Below are positions 52,284 through 62,149 of a DNA stretch of 64,000 nucleotides, in pieces; the stretch's first letter is position 1, and each line of letters opens with the position of its first letter. The stretch is from Planctomycetota bacterium. GTDB taxonomy: Bacteria; Planctomycetota; Planctomycetia; Pirellulales; Lacipirellulaceae. The position numbers were made by a program, and so were the translations under genes. Location of the stretch: NCBI GenBank assembly GCA_029259945.1, contig JAJDEF010000017.1, positions 1 through 64,000 on the forward strand, in the 5' to 3' direction. The notes under the pieces are model-generated. The model ran no database searches and was not told where the DNA came from. It saw only the letters and a list, made by a program, of their open reading frames with translations.

Positions 52284-55118
52284 CTAGGGCAGGATTTCTG
52301 GCTGCCCGAGATCAACTTGCGGTTTGTTTAGCAACCGCGTGGCGAGTTCGTTGAGTTGATGCTGCCAGTGGTCAACCGTCGAGGCAAGGGGATATTGCTG
52401 GCCCCGGCGCCAATCGCCGATGAGCCAGTAAAGCAACTTGCCTTCCTGAATGACTCGACATCGGATACGACGCTCGGTCGCTTCTTCGACGAGGTCGTCG
52501 ACCTCTTGAGGTGCAAGAATCAAACCAAGGCCAATCTCGCCGATAGCATCCTCTTGCCAGCCCCAAGAACCAAACACACCTGCGGAAGGATCGGCGAAGG
52601 CTTGCTCGCGCACAAGCTTGATGATACCTGGCGCAGGTCGGAAGCGGCCATCTTGATTGTCTGAAATCGTGGTGCGGACTTCGGTTTCTTGGTGCTCGGC
52701 GTAGATTAAGAAAACCGTACGAATATTCAAACGGCGTTGCTCGGGGATGTTGTAGGCGGTGATTTCGATGGCGCTGCGTATGGGACCTTGGGAGAGCACT
52801 CGCTGAGTAAATTTAATATTACCCTGACCAGCAGGATTTTGGATTTCCCAAGATTCATCGGCTTCGTAAAGAGTGAGCCCGCCTAGTCCCGAGGTTTTCT
52901 CGACCTGTAGAGCGTCGATATCCCTTTCAGAGTCATTCTGAGGGGAATCGACTTCGGCGGCTTTTCCAAAGAAGTCGATCTGTCCGCTGTGGATACGATA
53001 ACTCCCACGATTAGATTCCCATCGGGCGCTGTTCGAGCTTCGGTCCACAGTGGCCCTGGTTTTGATCGGAAAATCGACGACGTGGTCAGTCGCAGGTAAA
53101 TAATAGAGGTAATAGATACTCGTCATGTCAGCAGGTAAGTCGGCAAGGAAACTGATCTCTGGGCCGATGGATCGCTGAAGTTGATCGACTTGATGCGGTA
53201 GTTGCCGCCACTCAAGCCAGCGTTGCGGTGCAACCACAGCACAACGGTCTGGGTTGAAGTCGGGGGCGAGTTTTTTTACTTCGGACACGAGGAGAGTCAC
53301 AGGCCAATTGTCGCGTTGAGGCATCTGGCGATTGTCGAGGGTGATCGAAATACGCCGGCGGTACGACTTGAATGCTGCTGTCGATTGATTCGATGGAGCT
53401 AAGCCAAGCCCTGTGAGATTGGTCGCCGCCGCCCGATAATTGCCTGCTTGGTAGGCTCCTTCGACTTTACGCCATTTGTCGGTGTCGCCAAACCGTTTGT
53501 GCAGGGCAAGAAATAGCCGGTCGCGAACCAGGTCGAGGTAGAAGCGTGCGCCACCTGGGGTATTGCGCATCCGCTGGCCGAGTTGTGTCTCAGGCATCCA
53601 GCGAGCAAGTTCTTCAAGGAAAAATGTAGCTGCCGGGTCTTGGTGCTTATCTTCTTCGAAGAGAACTGATTTGGCAGCATCGATAAACGTTTGACTCTCC
53701 GACAATGTTTGTGCGAGAGAAGCTTGATAGAACTCAGTGATCGCGGCTAGCTCGAGTTCAAACTTCTGCGTGTTTTCAACCTGCATCGGCCAGTCAAAAT
53801 CGAGAGTGCCATCGGCATCAAGGTCAAGTTGTCGTCGGTCAAAAATGCCATCGCCATTTGTATCGAGATAGACATAGCGGGCATCTACCTTGCCATCGAG
53901 ATTGACATCGACCTCGATCCAGCCATCGTTAGCACCCAATAGATGCAGACGATGATCGGTGGAATCGTAGTAGAGGCGTAAGGGCTGGGCGGGTTTGAGC
54001 GAGATTTCGAACCGTTTATTGAAGGCACTGCTAGGCGGGCTGCCGATTTGAGGAAAACTTTCTGTGCCACGATTGATCACTCCTTCCCAGCGTTCGTGAG
54101 GGTCGCGATCGATTTGTTCTTCGGTGTTTGCGTTCATTTCATCCCAGGTCAGACAAGCCTTGGCCCAGGGAGCCTGGCGGGCAAACTCGCGCACCTCTTG
54201 CCAACTAAGAACCGGGGGGACGGGAAACCCTCGGATTTGAAATGACTCGACGACTTCATTGTTGATTTGCAACCCGTTGTTTTCGGGAATGGCTGTGATC
54301 GAGAAATCATAGTCGTGGGGGTTGCGTCCAAAGGCGTCGTTGTCGACATCCATACTGTAACGGAGTGAACTAACCTCTTTGCCTGCTATAGAAAGGCACA
54401 CAGCTACTTCGCTACAACCATCGTTGTCTGTGTCGTAAAACGCATAGGTATCTTCGGGCGCGTTCTGCCACTGGGTGGCGGTCTCTTCTAGCACAAATTG
54501 ATAGAAGATTTCATCGCCGCCTGCATGGCTACGGTGTTGGTAGAAGTTTTGCTCTTCGGTCCACCGGACATCGTACCAGAGGCGATTGGCATCACTGATG
54601 TCACGACTCCACCAGACGTGAACGACATTTTTATCGACCCACGGTTGTCGGTTTTCGCCGAAGTAGCCGAAGTAGACACCTAGCTGATCGACGTCGCCAT
54701 CATTGTCTTCGTCCTGATAGTCGATGACTGCGTCGATGATGCCGTCAACTTGCCAATCAATTAGGTAAAGATCGCTATCGCGATCGGGCCCCGTGACGTC
54801 GAGGTCGCCGTCTTCGTCAATCACACAAACGAGAATCGTACGAGGAGACAAATCACGTTGTGGGACGTTTTCGAGGTACCAGAGCTCGTCATTTTTACCA
54901 TCATGGTCGCGATCGATGGCTAATCGCTCGCCCAGGGGGAGTGACTTTACTTTTTCAACCATTGCTGTGTCGAAGGTGCCGGGGCGACCAAAAACACACT
55001 CGAAGGTGGTGGGGTCGGTCTGTTCGGCACTGCAGGGAGATTGTAGAAGCGAAAGAGTTGTTGCCGAGGAGAGAATCAGCAGAAGATGCTTTAATAAATT
55101 GTAGGCGGGGCGAATCAT
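52284..55118 (-). CDS. Large secreted protein with calcium loops and DUF4861-like C-terminus
   Basis: A 944-aa exported protein with signal peptide MIRPAYNLLKHLLLILSSAT. The N-terminal third is dense in acidic, calcium-binding type loops (RDHDGKNDELWYL, DEDGDLDVTGPDRDSD, DEDNDGDVDQ, DTDNDGCSEV), with more near 430 (DVNLDGKVDARYVYLDTNGDG). The C-terminal third (WPVTLLVSEVKKLAPDFNPD, FLADLPADMTSIYYLYYLPA, SNRGSYRIHSGQIDFFGKAA) resembles DUF4861, which is seen next to polysaccharide lyases in Bacteroidetes. Start MIRPAYN (55118) is the better signal peptide. No sulfatase or lyase is adjacent. The function is unknown; likeness to DUF4861 was judged by eye. Confidence 0.7.
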   Translation of the reverse strand: MIRPAYNLLKHLLLILSSATTLSLLQSPCSAEQTDPTTFECVFGRPGTFDTAMVEKVKSLPLGERLAIDRDHDGKNDELWYLENVPQRDLSPRTILVCVIDEDGDLDVTGPDRDSDLYLIDWQVDGIIDAVIDYQDEDNDGDVDQLGVYFGYFGENRQPWVDKNVVHVWWSRDISDANRLWYDVRWTEEQNFYQHRSHAGGDEIFYQFVLEETATQWQNAPEDTYAFYDTDNDGCSEVAVCLSIAGKEVSSLRYSMDVDNDAFGRNPHDYDFSITAIPENNGLQINNEVVESFQIRGFPVPPVLSWQEVREFARQAPWAKACLTWDEMNANTEEQIDRDPHERWEGVINRGTESFPQIGSPPSSAFNKRFEISLKPAQPLRLYYDSTDHRLHLLGANDGWIEVDVNLDGKVDARYVYLDTNGDGIFDRRQLDLDADGTLDFDWPMQVENTQKFELELAAITEFYQASLAQTLSESQTFIDAAKSVLFEEDKHQDPAATFFLEELARWMPETQLGQRMRNTPGGARFYLDLVRDRLFLALHKRFGDTDKWRKVEGAYQAGNYRAAATNLTGLGLAPSNQSTAAFKSYRRRISITLDNRQMPQRDNWPVTLLVSEVKKLAPDFNPDRCAVVAPQRWLEWRQLPHQVDQLQRSIGPEISFLADLPADMTSIYYLYYLPATDHVVDFPIKTRATVDRSSNSARWESNRGSYRIHSGQIDFFGKAAEVDSPQNDSERDIDALQVEKTSGLGGLTLYEADESWEIQNPAGQGNIKFTQRVLSQGPIRSAIEITAYNIPEQRRLNIRTVFLIYAEHQETEVRTTISDNQDGRFRPAPGIIKLVREQAFADPSAGVFGSWGWQEDAIGEIGLGLILAPQEVDDLVEEATERRIRCRVIQEGKLLYWLIGDWRRGQQYPLASTVDHWQHQLNELATRLLNKPQVDLGQPEILP

Positions 55119-55240
55119 AGTCGGCGATCGTTCATCTCTCGCTAGGGTCCATGCAGAATGGCCCATTGTAGCAAAAACGCTTGTGTCTCGCGTCGAACGA
55201 TCCCAAAAAGGCAGAGCTGTTTCCTTTTGAATCGGAGGTA

Positions 55241-55305
55241 TGGGAGGCGTCTCCGACGCCGAGTGGGCCGAAATAGCAACTTTCGGCGTCAGGAGACGCC
55301 TCCCA
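55241..55305. repeat. Long hairpin of GGGAGGCGTCTCC type
   Basis: TGGGAGGCGTCTCCGACGCC and its complement GGCGTCaGGAGACGCCTCCC pair over 20 bases with one bulge, around a 20-base loop. It fills most of the spacer between two secreted-protein genes on the minus strand. Confidence 0.75.
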
Positions 55306-55327
55306 CAAAAGAGACTGTCAGCCGAAC

Positions 55328-56335
55328 TCAGGGGGTGATACGTTCGGCAACCGCTGACAATCGCATACGGAGGTGATCGATTTGCTCATTTTGAGCGGAA
55401 TCGAAAACGCTAAGAAAATCGTCGTCTTGCGTCTGCTCAAGACGATCAACGTGCCGATAGATTTCGGCAAGCATTCCTCCCATCGACCGGGGAGAAGAGA
55501 CAAAACGTCGCTCCCTCTCGGTGAGCGAGTCGTAGTAGAGTTTGACGAAACGAAAGTCTTTCGCCATCTCCTCAAGTTGATGGACTTCACGAGCAAGGAT
55601 CTCGAAGCTAGGGAGGTTGGTCGTTCGTAGTTGGGTCTCGACGTCGTCGAGCCCATGGTGGTAGCCAGTGATGCGAGCAGTAAGTTCGGTCAGGTTAATG
55701 GGAACCGGTCGATTGCTGATCTGAGAAAATTGAGCCGGAGCATTTGGTGTTGGTGTTTCGAGGTTTAGCTTGAGGGGGTCGGCAGCAAGAAGCGAAATAT
55801 GGGGGGAAGCCGCAGTTGCGGTAGGCTGCTTGAAAAGTTCGGTCGTGTTGCTTAACGAGGTCGAAGCAACTTCGTCAGTCACATCCACGGCAATGGTTGG
55901 TGCGCTGTCGTTGGTCGTTGGTTCGATCAGAGCTGGTGCAACCTCAGTTGGCTGGACTACTGCGAGTGGCATCGCTTGCTCGGGCTGGCCAAACTCTGGC
56001 GCAAGCGGAAGTGTTTTATGAGCGCCAGGCATGGCATGGGTTGTGGCTTCGGTTAGCCAAGTCGCGAAAAGGGCCCGGTCGTTGCCCGATTGGGGGGAAG
56101 CCTGCCAAGACTGAACCACTTGGTCGACTTGTGCCATCGTCTCGTCACGACGGCTTCCATCATGTTTGAAGGCGCGTTCGAGTTGGAAACGAAGATCCGA
56201 CTCAAGCCGAGTGAGTTCCTCATGCGGGGCTTGCCGCGATTGCTGGGCAGTGACGCCGGCAGCTAATATTGCAACCGCGACAAGGGTGCTTGCAATCGAA
56301 GTAAAACGTTCGTTTTTTGTAGATTTCTGACGCAT
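55328..56335 (-). CDS. Exported/membrane-anchored protein of unknown function
   Basis: A 335-aa protein from ATG 56335 (MRQKSTKNERFTSIASTLVA), with GGAG about ten bases upstream. One hydrophobic segment (SIASTLVAVAILAAGVTA) is a signal or anchor. A helical part (ELTRLESDLRFQLERAFKHD) is followed by a low-complexity Pro/Thr/Ala linker (~110-220) and a second helical part (TELTARITGYHHGLDDVETQ, LDDVETQLRTTNLPSFEILA). I recognise no family. It is not clear whether it shares a transcript with the next gene (52284-55118), since a hairpin lies between them. Confidence 0.65.
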   Translation of the reverse strand: MRQKSTKNERFTSIASTLVAVAILAAGVTAQQSRQAPHEELTRLESDLRFQLERAFKHDGSRRDETMAQVDQVVQSWQASPQSGNDRALFATWLTEATTHAMPGAHKTLPLAPEFGQPEQAMPLAVVQPTEVAPALIEPTTNDSAPTIAVDVTDEVASTSLSNTTELFKQPTATAASPHISLLAADPLKLNLETPTPNAPAQFSQISNRPVPINLTELTARITGYHHGLDDVETQLRTTNLPSFEILAREVHQLEEMAKDFRFVKLYYDSLTERERRFVSSPRSMGGMLAEIYRHVDRLEQTQDDDFLSVFDSAQNEQIDHLRMRLSAVAERITP

Positions 56336-56533
56336 CAAGAGTGGCTCCTGGGCAGGACTATCGCGATCTTCGCTGGTGGCGAAAATCCGTTTCGATCTCG
56401 GTCCAGACAAGCCTAGAATGGCAGCCGATCAAGTCAAAACGACTGTAGAGAAGGTCGCCAAGGAAAAGCAGCCTCACGGCCAAACCGTGGCTACTAGTAG
56501 CGGTCGTGCTGGTTTTGCTATGGAGCATCAGAG

Positions 56534-56567
56534 ACAAAGCCGTGGGATTGCACTCCCACGGCTTTGT
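56534..56567 (-). terminator. Terminator of pckA
   Basis: A perfect stem of ACAAAGCCGTGGGA and TCCCACGGCTTTGT with loop GTGCAA, ending in a short T-run on the minus strand, 10 bases after the pckA stop codon. The stem is unusually strong, 14 bp. Confidence 0.75.
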
Positions 56568-56576
56568 GCGGAAAAG

Positions 56577-58178
56577 CTAGGCCTTGGTAGCAGTCTCGAC
56601 ACAGGGCCCCGCCGCTTTGATAGCGTCAGAAGCATCGCCTTCGAAGGTGGTAAAATTCTCGACGAAGAGTCCAGCCAGTTTGGCGGCGGTGGCCTCGAAA
56701 GCGGCTTGGTCGGCCCAGGTGTTTTTGGGGATCAAGATTTCAGAGGGCACATCAGCACAAGCGGTGGGGACTTCTAAGCCGAAGACGGGATCCGTCGCGG
56801 TAGCCGCCTTAGCAAGCGAACCGTCATGGATGGCATCGATGATGGCGCGGGTATATTTGAGACTCATGCGACTCCCAGTGCCATAGGCTCCGCCGCTCCA
56901 GCCGGTGTTCACCAACCAAGCATCGGCTTGGTGGTCACGCATTTTGTCGGCAAGTAGCTCTGCGTACTTGGCAGGATGCCAAACGAGAAACGGGCTGCCG
57001 AAGCAAGCACTGAAGGTTGCTTCGGGTTCGGTGACGCCCACTTCGGTACCTGCCACCTTGGCTGTGTAGCCACTAATAAAGTGGTACATCGCCTGCTCGG
57101 GAGTGAGTTTACTGACCGGTGGCAAAACGCCAAATGCGTCGCAGGTGAGGAACACAATGTTTTTGGGGTGACCACCAAGGCAAGGGATCTTTGCGTTGTC
57201 GATGTATTCGATCGGGTAGCTGGCCCGGGTATTTTCGGTTTTTGAAACATCAGTGTAGTCGACCACCCGTGAATCTTCGTCGATCACTACATTTTCGAGG
57301 ACGGTGCCGTAACGAATGGCATTGTAGATTTCCGGCTCTTTTTCAGCGGTCAGGTCGATACATTTGGCGTAGCAACCTCCCTCGATATTAAAGATGCCGC
57401 GGTCGTTCCAGCAGTGCTCGTCGTCGCCGATCAGCGATCGGACAGGATCGGCCGAAAGCGTGGTTTTGCCGGTACCCGAAAGACCAAAGAAGAGCGAAAC
57501 ATCGCCCTCGGGGCCTTCGTTAGCCGAGCAGTGCATCGAGCAGGTGCCTACCTTCGGCATCAAATAGTTCATCACAGTAAAAATGCCCTTTTTCATTTCG
57601 CCAGCGTATTGAGTGCCCAGGATGACAAACTCGGCAGCAGCGAAATTTAGCGCGACGCTGGTTTTGCTCTCAACGCCTTCGACGCTGGTGTCGGCATCGC
57701 AAAGCCCGCCATTGAATACCACATAGTCGGGCTCGCCAAAGTTGGCCAACTCTTCGGCCGTGGGGCGAATGAGCATATTGTGCATAAACAAGGCGTGGTA
57801 GGGCCGCGAGCAAATAATACGAACTTTGATTTGCGCGTCGGGGTCCCATCCACCAAAGCCATCCACCACGTAAAGTTGGTCGCAGGTGTTGAGGAACTCA
57901 ATGGCGATCTTGCGGTTCGCGGCAAACGAATCTTCCGAGAACGGGACGTTGACGTTGCCCCACCAGATGTCGTCTTTGCTCGAAGCTTCTTCGACCACGC
58001 GCTTGTCTTTGGGGCTACGGCCTTTTTTCGCTGCCGAATCGGTCGCAATGGCTCCGCTGGCAACGATGGTGCTTCCATCCGACAAGATTCCGTCCTCGTA
58101 AAGCTTTGCCGGCGAGGCATTGCGGAGAACCTTGGTGACGTTGATTCCGTAACTAGCGAGGCTGATCGTTTTCGACAT
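56577..58178 (-). CDS. pckA: Phosphoenolpyruvate carboxykinase (ATP)
   Basis: A 533-aa enzyme that converts oxaloacetate and ATP to PEP, CO2 and ADP in gluconeogenesis. Residues seen are [20 protein letters not shown], the P-loop [20 protein letters not shown], the metal/oxaloacetate loop [22 protein letters not shown], and [20 protein letters not shown]. This is the ATP type (not the GTP type). ATG 58178 ([14 protein letters not shown]) fits family starts; the frame goes upstream to 58232. It stands as a single gene with a strong terminator. Confidence 0.95.
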   Translation of the reverse strand: MSKTISLASYGINVTKVLRNASPAKLYEDGILSDGSTIVASGAIATDSAAKKGRSPKDKRVVEEASSKDDIWWGNVNVPFSEDSFAANRKIAIEFLNTCDQLYVVDGFGGWDPDAQIKVRIICSRPYHALFMHNMLIRPTAEELANFGEPDYVVFNGGLCDADTSVEGVESKTSVALNFAAAEFVILGTQYAGEMKKGIFTVMNYLMPKVGTCSMHCSANEGPEGDVSLFFGLSGTGKTTLSADPVRSLIGDDEHCWNDRGIFNIEGGCYAKCIDLTAEKEPEIYNAIRYGTVLENVVIDEDSRVVDYTDVSKTENTRASYPIEYIDNAKIPCLGGHPKNIVFLTCDAFGVLPPVSKLTPEQAMYHFISGYTAKVAGTEVGVTEPEATFSACFGSPFLVWHPAKYAELLADKMRDHQADAWLVNTGWSGGAYGTGSRMSLKYTRAIIDAIHDGSLAKAATATDPVFGLEVPTACADVPSEILIPKNTWADQAAFEATAAKLAGLFVENFTTFEGDASDAIKAAGPCVETATKA

Positions 58179-58284
58179 AAGAAAATCAAAGGGGTTTGGG
58201 GAGAACAGGCAAAGGAGAGGCCTTTTGGCCAACTCATCAGACCCCCGATCCTAGCCGTTTGGCAACGGAGATTCTAGGGCTGAG

Positions 58285-61200
58285 CTATCGAGATTCGCCC
58301 GATTTCTCTTCGCCAGCACTGTCTTCGTTGGCACCGTCTTCGTTGGCAGGTGCCCCGGTATCGACCAATAGATAGCCGCCCCAGAAAAACGGGTGGGCAG
58401 CGGTAAGCGGTGGGGCGTCTTTGCTTGATTTCACTCGAAGTTCCCAGGCGGGCTCAAGGGGCAGCTCCTGGGCGAGTTCGACGCTTCGCTGCCATGCGTC
58501 GGCGGCAGAGGTATGAGGTAACTCTTGGACAAATTCTCGCATGAGATCAAGCGTCGATTGACCGCCGACGCGCCAGCGGCTTAGCAAAATCGTTTGTGCC
58601 CCGCTAGACAGGAGTCCGCAACTGGCAAGAAACAATTCCTCGCCGGGTCGGGTCGGCGAAGATTTTCGCTTAGAGGTCTTGCCCCCTCGCTCGGCAATCG
58701 TATGCATGCCAGGAAGCACGATTCGTTGCGGACCGATCTCAGGCAGCATCACCCAATAATTCAAACTGGCCCGCCTACTCGAGCGACCTTGCGGCAAGGG
58801 AGACCAAGCCCAGGGTTGTGTGGGGTCGAGGTCTGTTTCGTCGAGAACCACCAACGTATCTAAAAATGATCCCACCAGTGACGTAGCCACAGGCGTAGGC
58901 GACAGAAAATCTATGGGATTGGTCAGTGCCTCTTTTAATAACCCGCAAGCTTCGTTTTGTTCTTCGTCCGTATCGCCAGGGACGATTTCTTTGCCAACAA
59001 TCGCCGATCGTTGAACCCGTCGCCACGGTATCGATTGACCATAAGCCAAGCTCATCGTGGGGACGGCACGTATTTTCGCTAGGGAGATTAGCGGAACGCT
59101 ATGGTCTTCTACTTTCACGGGCAGTGCCCCGAAGGGCACGTACCAAACAATGCCATCAGGCACGACGACTAATTCGGAAATGGCTTCGGGATCGAGGGAA
59201 GATCCCTTAAACAGTGCTTCAAATAGTTTTTTGCCAGCAGCGATCCACTCGGTCGACAACAATTGCTCGCTGGTGAGGCGATGGTTGGCGTTGTAGTTAC
59301 CCAGCTCACGCAAAAAATTGTTGAGCAAACCCACTAGCTGCCCTGTCGGGCCACAATTCCATTGCGTGGAACCCTTGGAAGTGACCAGGAATCCGAGCAG
59401 CCCGTCTGAGGTATTGTGAAAAATGACGACTGCTTGCCCTGGCTTGAGCCTCGACTGGAGATTTTTGGTGGCAAGGAAGGGCGGAAATTGTAAATCCGTA
59501 GCAATGCGTTCTAAGCTAATGCGCTCGAGTAGGGCCTCTCGCTGGGCAATCGTGGTCGACCAGTCACGCCAAATTTTCACCAGATCACGCTCAGATCGGT
59601 CGTCGAGACCCTCGTGCCAATCGTTCTTGATTTTCAACCGAAGTTGTTGGCCCGCTCGAAGCAGTTCTCCATAGCTGGGGTAACGCAATAACAGATCGCT
59701 GCGTTGACTCCTCAGCCGTGGGTTGAGCGCAGCCTCGGGGGCTTCGAGTGTGCTTCGTAGAGCCGCCAACTTACCACCAAAGGCGAGTTGACTGTGGTAA
59801 CGTCGGCGCTTGGCTAAATCGGTCACTTCGAGTGCCGTACCAGGGGTATTGGAATCGAGGAGTGCGGCTATCCAACGATCGTAGGCGTCGTCCTGGGGCG
59901 CCTTCATCGAAGCTAAAGTCTGGAGTGGGCGAATGACCCAATCTGCAGGCGTAGGATCGGCGAGTAAGGCTTGGTAAACATGGACAGCCGACCGAGTAAG
60001 AAGGCGTCGATCGTCGAAGAGCTTATTGGCTTCATGAATTTGCCAATTGCGAGGCAACGTAGCCTGCTGTCTCTCGACCGCTTGGGCCAACACCGCCGAG
60101 GCCGAATCGTTCCCTTGTTGGTAGAGTAAGCGAGCTTCAAGATATTGCGACCAGTTTCCGAGCAATCCGGTGCGAGCATCTCGAAGGCGAGACTGCCCCG
60201 TTTTGAAGGTAGCAGCCGCTTCTTCCCATCGACCGGCAGCCATCAACTCTTCGGTCATGGCAAAGCTGAGGCGAGCAAAAACGTGGTGGTAACGTTCATG
60301 CCGTGCCCAAGCAGCAGCAGGTTCTAAGAAAGAATCGATGCCCTGCTGAGAGTTGATGTGTCGGTTGATCGCTCGGAGTCGAAATGCTTCGTCGATGACA
60401 CCAACGTCTTCGTAGTAGAAAGCCGAAAAACTAGCCTCGGCCAAGTGGCGAGCAGCCGCATCGGTATTTCCGCTTTCCATCTCGAGGCGTCCCAGTTCAA
60501 GCAGCGCGACACATGTGAGCCGATGATCGAATTTACCCGCGAGCCGTTCAGCCCGTGCTAATCGTTTACGAGCCAGCTTGAGCTTCCCTTGCCCTGCATA
60601 GGCAATCCCAAGCTGCAAGTCGACCCAGGCATTTGACCAATGGTTGGGGGGTGCGGCGCGCGATAGTCCGTTAATGATCTCACGCGAAAGGGCATCGAAT
60701 TTCGCTAGTGGTCCGAGCAGCTCGTTGCGTCGTCGAATTGCCAATGCCGTAACGCGCACAATTTCAACGACATCAACCTTCCAGAGCTGCGCAGACTGGA
60801 TCACTCCACCGCGGCTCGCCGCGCGATTTCCGCTCTGGAGATCGCCTTGGTTGATCAACATCTGCGAGGGCAACTTGCCGAGCGTGAATTGCCGACCACT
60901 TCGTCCCCACGGAATTTGACGTCTAGCCAGATTGGGGGCGGGGCGAGGCGATTGCTTGAAATTTACTTTCAGTAACCATTTGGGATTCTCTAAAAACTGA
61001 GCACAGGCTTGATTGAAATGTTGCAGCGATTCGGCCGTTCGACCTTGTTGGTAGAGAACTTCGCCCCACATCGCATGATAAGCGATCGCGTCGATCCAGC
61101 GGCCGGTGACCCCAATATGGATGCCCCCGCGAGCTTCGCGGCGGAAGGTTCGTTCTGCATCGAGGTAGTCACCTTCGTAGAGTTGTTCGATACCTCGAAA

Positions 61201-61329
61201 GTAAGAGAGCGAAGGGGTCGACCCGCTGCGAAGTTGGCCGACTGCGATCTGGGTCGGAAGCAAGACAACGGCGACCGCTACCAACGCTGGCACAGCAAGC
61301 CGACGGAATTGGCAAATAAACTTTGGCAT
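58285..61329 (-). CDS. Secreted TPR-CHAT protein, catalytic dyad apparently missing
   Basis: A 1014-aa exported protein. The signal peptide is LAVPALVAVAVVLLPTQIAV. Residues ~40-500 are tetratricopeptide-like repeats (LDAERTFRREARGG, LQLGIAYAGQGKLKLARKRL, AHLAEASFSAF). The C-terminal ~330 residues follow the CHAT caspase-like fold: LVVVPDGIVWYVPFGALPV, RAVPTMSLAYG, and LASCGLLSSGAQTILLSRWR VGGQST near 890-915, ending AHPFFWGGYLLV. By alignment by eye, the usual catalytic His position reads DTLVVLDETD (~826) and the usual Cys position reads IVLPGMHTI (~876), so both seem lost. The Cys in LASCGLL lies in the later helix region. A scaffold or ligand-binding role is likely. Confidence 0.8.
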   Translation of the reverse strand: MPKFICQFRRLAVPALVAVAVVLLPTQIAVGQLRSGSTPSLSYFRGIEQLYEGDYLDAERTFRREARGGIHIGVTGRWIDAIAYHAMWGEVLYQQGRTAESLQHFNQACAQFLENPKWLLKVNFKQSPRPAPNLARRQIPWGRSGRQFTLGKLPSQMLINQGDLQSGNRAASRGGVIQSAQLWKVDVVEIVRVTALAIRRRNELLGPLAKFDALSREIINGLSRAAPPNHWSNAWVDLQLGIAYAGQGKLKLARKRLARAERLAGKFDHRLTCVALLELGRLEMESGNTDAAARHLAEASFSAFYYEDVGVIDEAFRLRAINRHINSQQGIDSFLEPAAAWARHERYHHVFARLSFAMTEELMAAGRWEEAAATFKTGQSRLRDARTGLLGNWSQYLEARLLYQQGNDSASAVLAQAVERQQATLPRNWQIHEANKLFDDRRLLTRSAVHVYQALLADPTPADWVIRPLQTLASMKAPQDDAYDRWIAALLDSNTPGTALEVTDLAKRRRYHSQLAFGGKLAALRSTLEAPEAALNPRLRSQRSDLLLRYPSYGELLRAGQQLRLKIKNDWHEGLDDRSERDLVKIWRDWSTTIAQREALLERISLERIATDLQFPPFLATKNLQSRLKPGQAVVIFHNTSDGLLGFLVTSKGSTQWNCGPTGQLVGLLNNFLRELGNYNANHRLTSEQLLSTEWIAAGKKLFEALFKGSSLDPEAISELVVVPDGIVWYVPFGALPVKVEDHSVPLISLAKIRAVPTMSLAYGQSIPWRRVQRSAIVGKEIVPGDTDEEQNEACGLLKEALTNPIDFLSPTPVATSLVGSFLDTLVVLDETDLDPTQPWAWSPLPQGRSSRRASLNYWVMLPEIGPQRIVLPGMHTIAERGGKTSKRKSSPTRPGEELFLASCGLLSSGAQTILLSRWRVGGQSTLDLMREFVQELPHTSAADAWQRSVELAQELPLEPAWELRVKSSKDAPPLTAAHPFFWGGYLLVDTGAPANEDGANEDSAGEEKSGESR

Positions 61330-61681
61330 CTCTCTGCTCCAAAAAGGCCGCTCACGCAGCCCGGCGGCTCTCTCTCCATGTTCGCTTATTCTAACAGTTT
61401 ACGCCTACGAGAAGCGATTTCCATCTCGATTCCTAGAGGAAATCGCAGGCGACGTGGGATATGGCGGGAAAGCTGGCATCGCTGATCGACCGACTTTCAT
61501 GCTAGCTAATTCCGAACGGCGTGCGAGAAATTAATACGTTCAGTGAAAGTTTACGGGTTGAGACGACGATAACGATTGTGTTCGCCAGTGCTTGAGAGGC
61601 CTCTTCGAGGTGCGAGAGAATCTGGCAAGTCTATAGACAGTTGGTGCTTCGGCTGATGGCCGTCGATCAGGAGCAACGATC
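61330..61681. other. Divergent spacer between CHAT gene and lipoprotein gene
   Basis: A 352-base spacer. No clear promoter, hairpin or gene is recognised; AGGAG for the lipoprotein lies at its right end. Confidence 0.4.
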
Positions 61682-61924
61682 GTGAAGAACTTGAAAACGC
61701 ATGCAAAGAGTCGCCTGAGCACAATTCTTTGTGGCTTAGTAGTATTGGTTTCACTAGCAGCGACCGGTTGCCAGATGGACATCGCCGGGCAAACTTTGCC
61801 GAGTCCGTACTACCTCAGTGACGATGTCCAGTACTACGCACCTGGGCCAGAATTCAAGTTGGCACGCGAAGCTGCCGCCCTCAAAGAACAATCGGCCAAC
61901 CAAATCAGCGAGCCACAACGCTAA
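61682..61924 (+). CDS. Small lipoprotein
   Basis: An 80-aa lipoprotein from a GTG start, nine bases after AGGAG. Signal and lipobox are TILCGLVVLVSLAATGC, with the acylated Cys at residue ~30. The mature part (QMDIAGQTLPSPYYLSDDVQ YY) is short, ends in a helical tail (KLAREAAALKEQSANQISEP), and has a look common in planctomycete membrane lipoproteins. Divergent from the CHAT gene. The role is unknown. Confidence 0.75.
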   Translation: MKNLKTHAKSRLSTILCGLVVLVSLAATGCQMDIAGQTLPSPYYLSDDVQYYAPGPEFKLAREAAALKEQSANQISEPQR

Positions 61925-62049
61925 TCATCGTTTTAGCATTTGCTGCATGGCTAATTTAGGCGATGCCGCAACAATTCATTGCCGCTTGTCAGCGAGGGTC
62001 ACTTGATCTTCACTGACAGGAAGGGGGGGACGGCACCCTAAGTGGCAGG

Positions 62050-62091
62050 CGTCTGAGGTGCGTCACGCGAAAGCGTCGCGTTCCTCAGACG
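62050..62091. repeat. Hairpin with GAAA loop (CGTCTGAGG/CCTCAGACG)
   Basis: Nine-base outer arms CGTCTGAGG and CCTCAGACG enclose an imperfect inner stem ending in CGC-GAAA-GCG. It lies after the small lipoprotein gene, without a T-run. The shape and GNRA loop suggest a structured RNA or REP-like repeat. Confidence 0.6.
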
Positions 62092-62149
62092 TCGATGCCC
62101 TAGGGAGCAGCCTGACGTGTTTCAGAGCTAGGCATAGCCATGTAAAAAC

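Noticed and set aside
58600-58660. Cys in LASCGLL as CHAT catalytic cysteine
   Set aside because: It falls in the segment that aligns with the helix after the active-site strand, not with the LSAC position.
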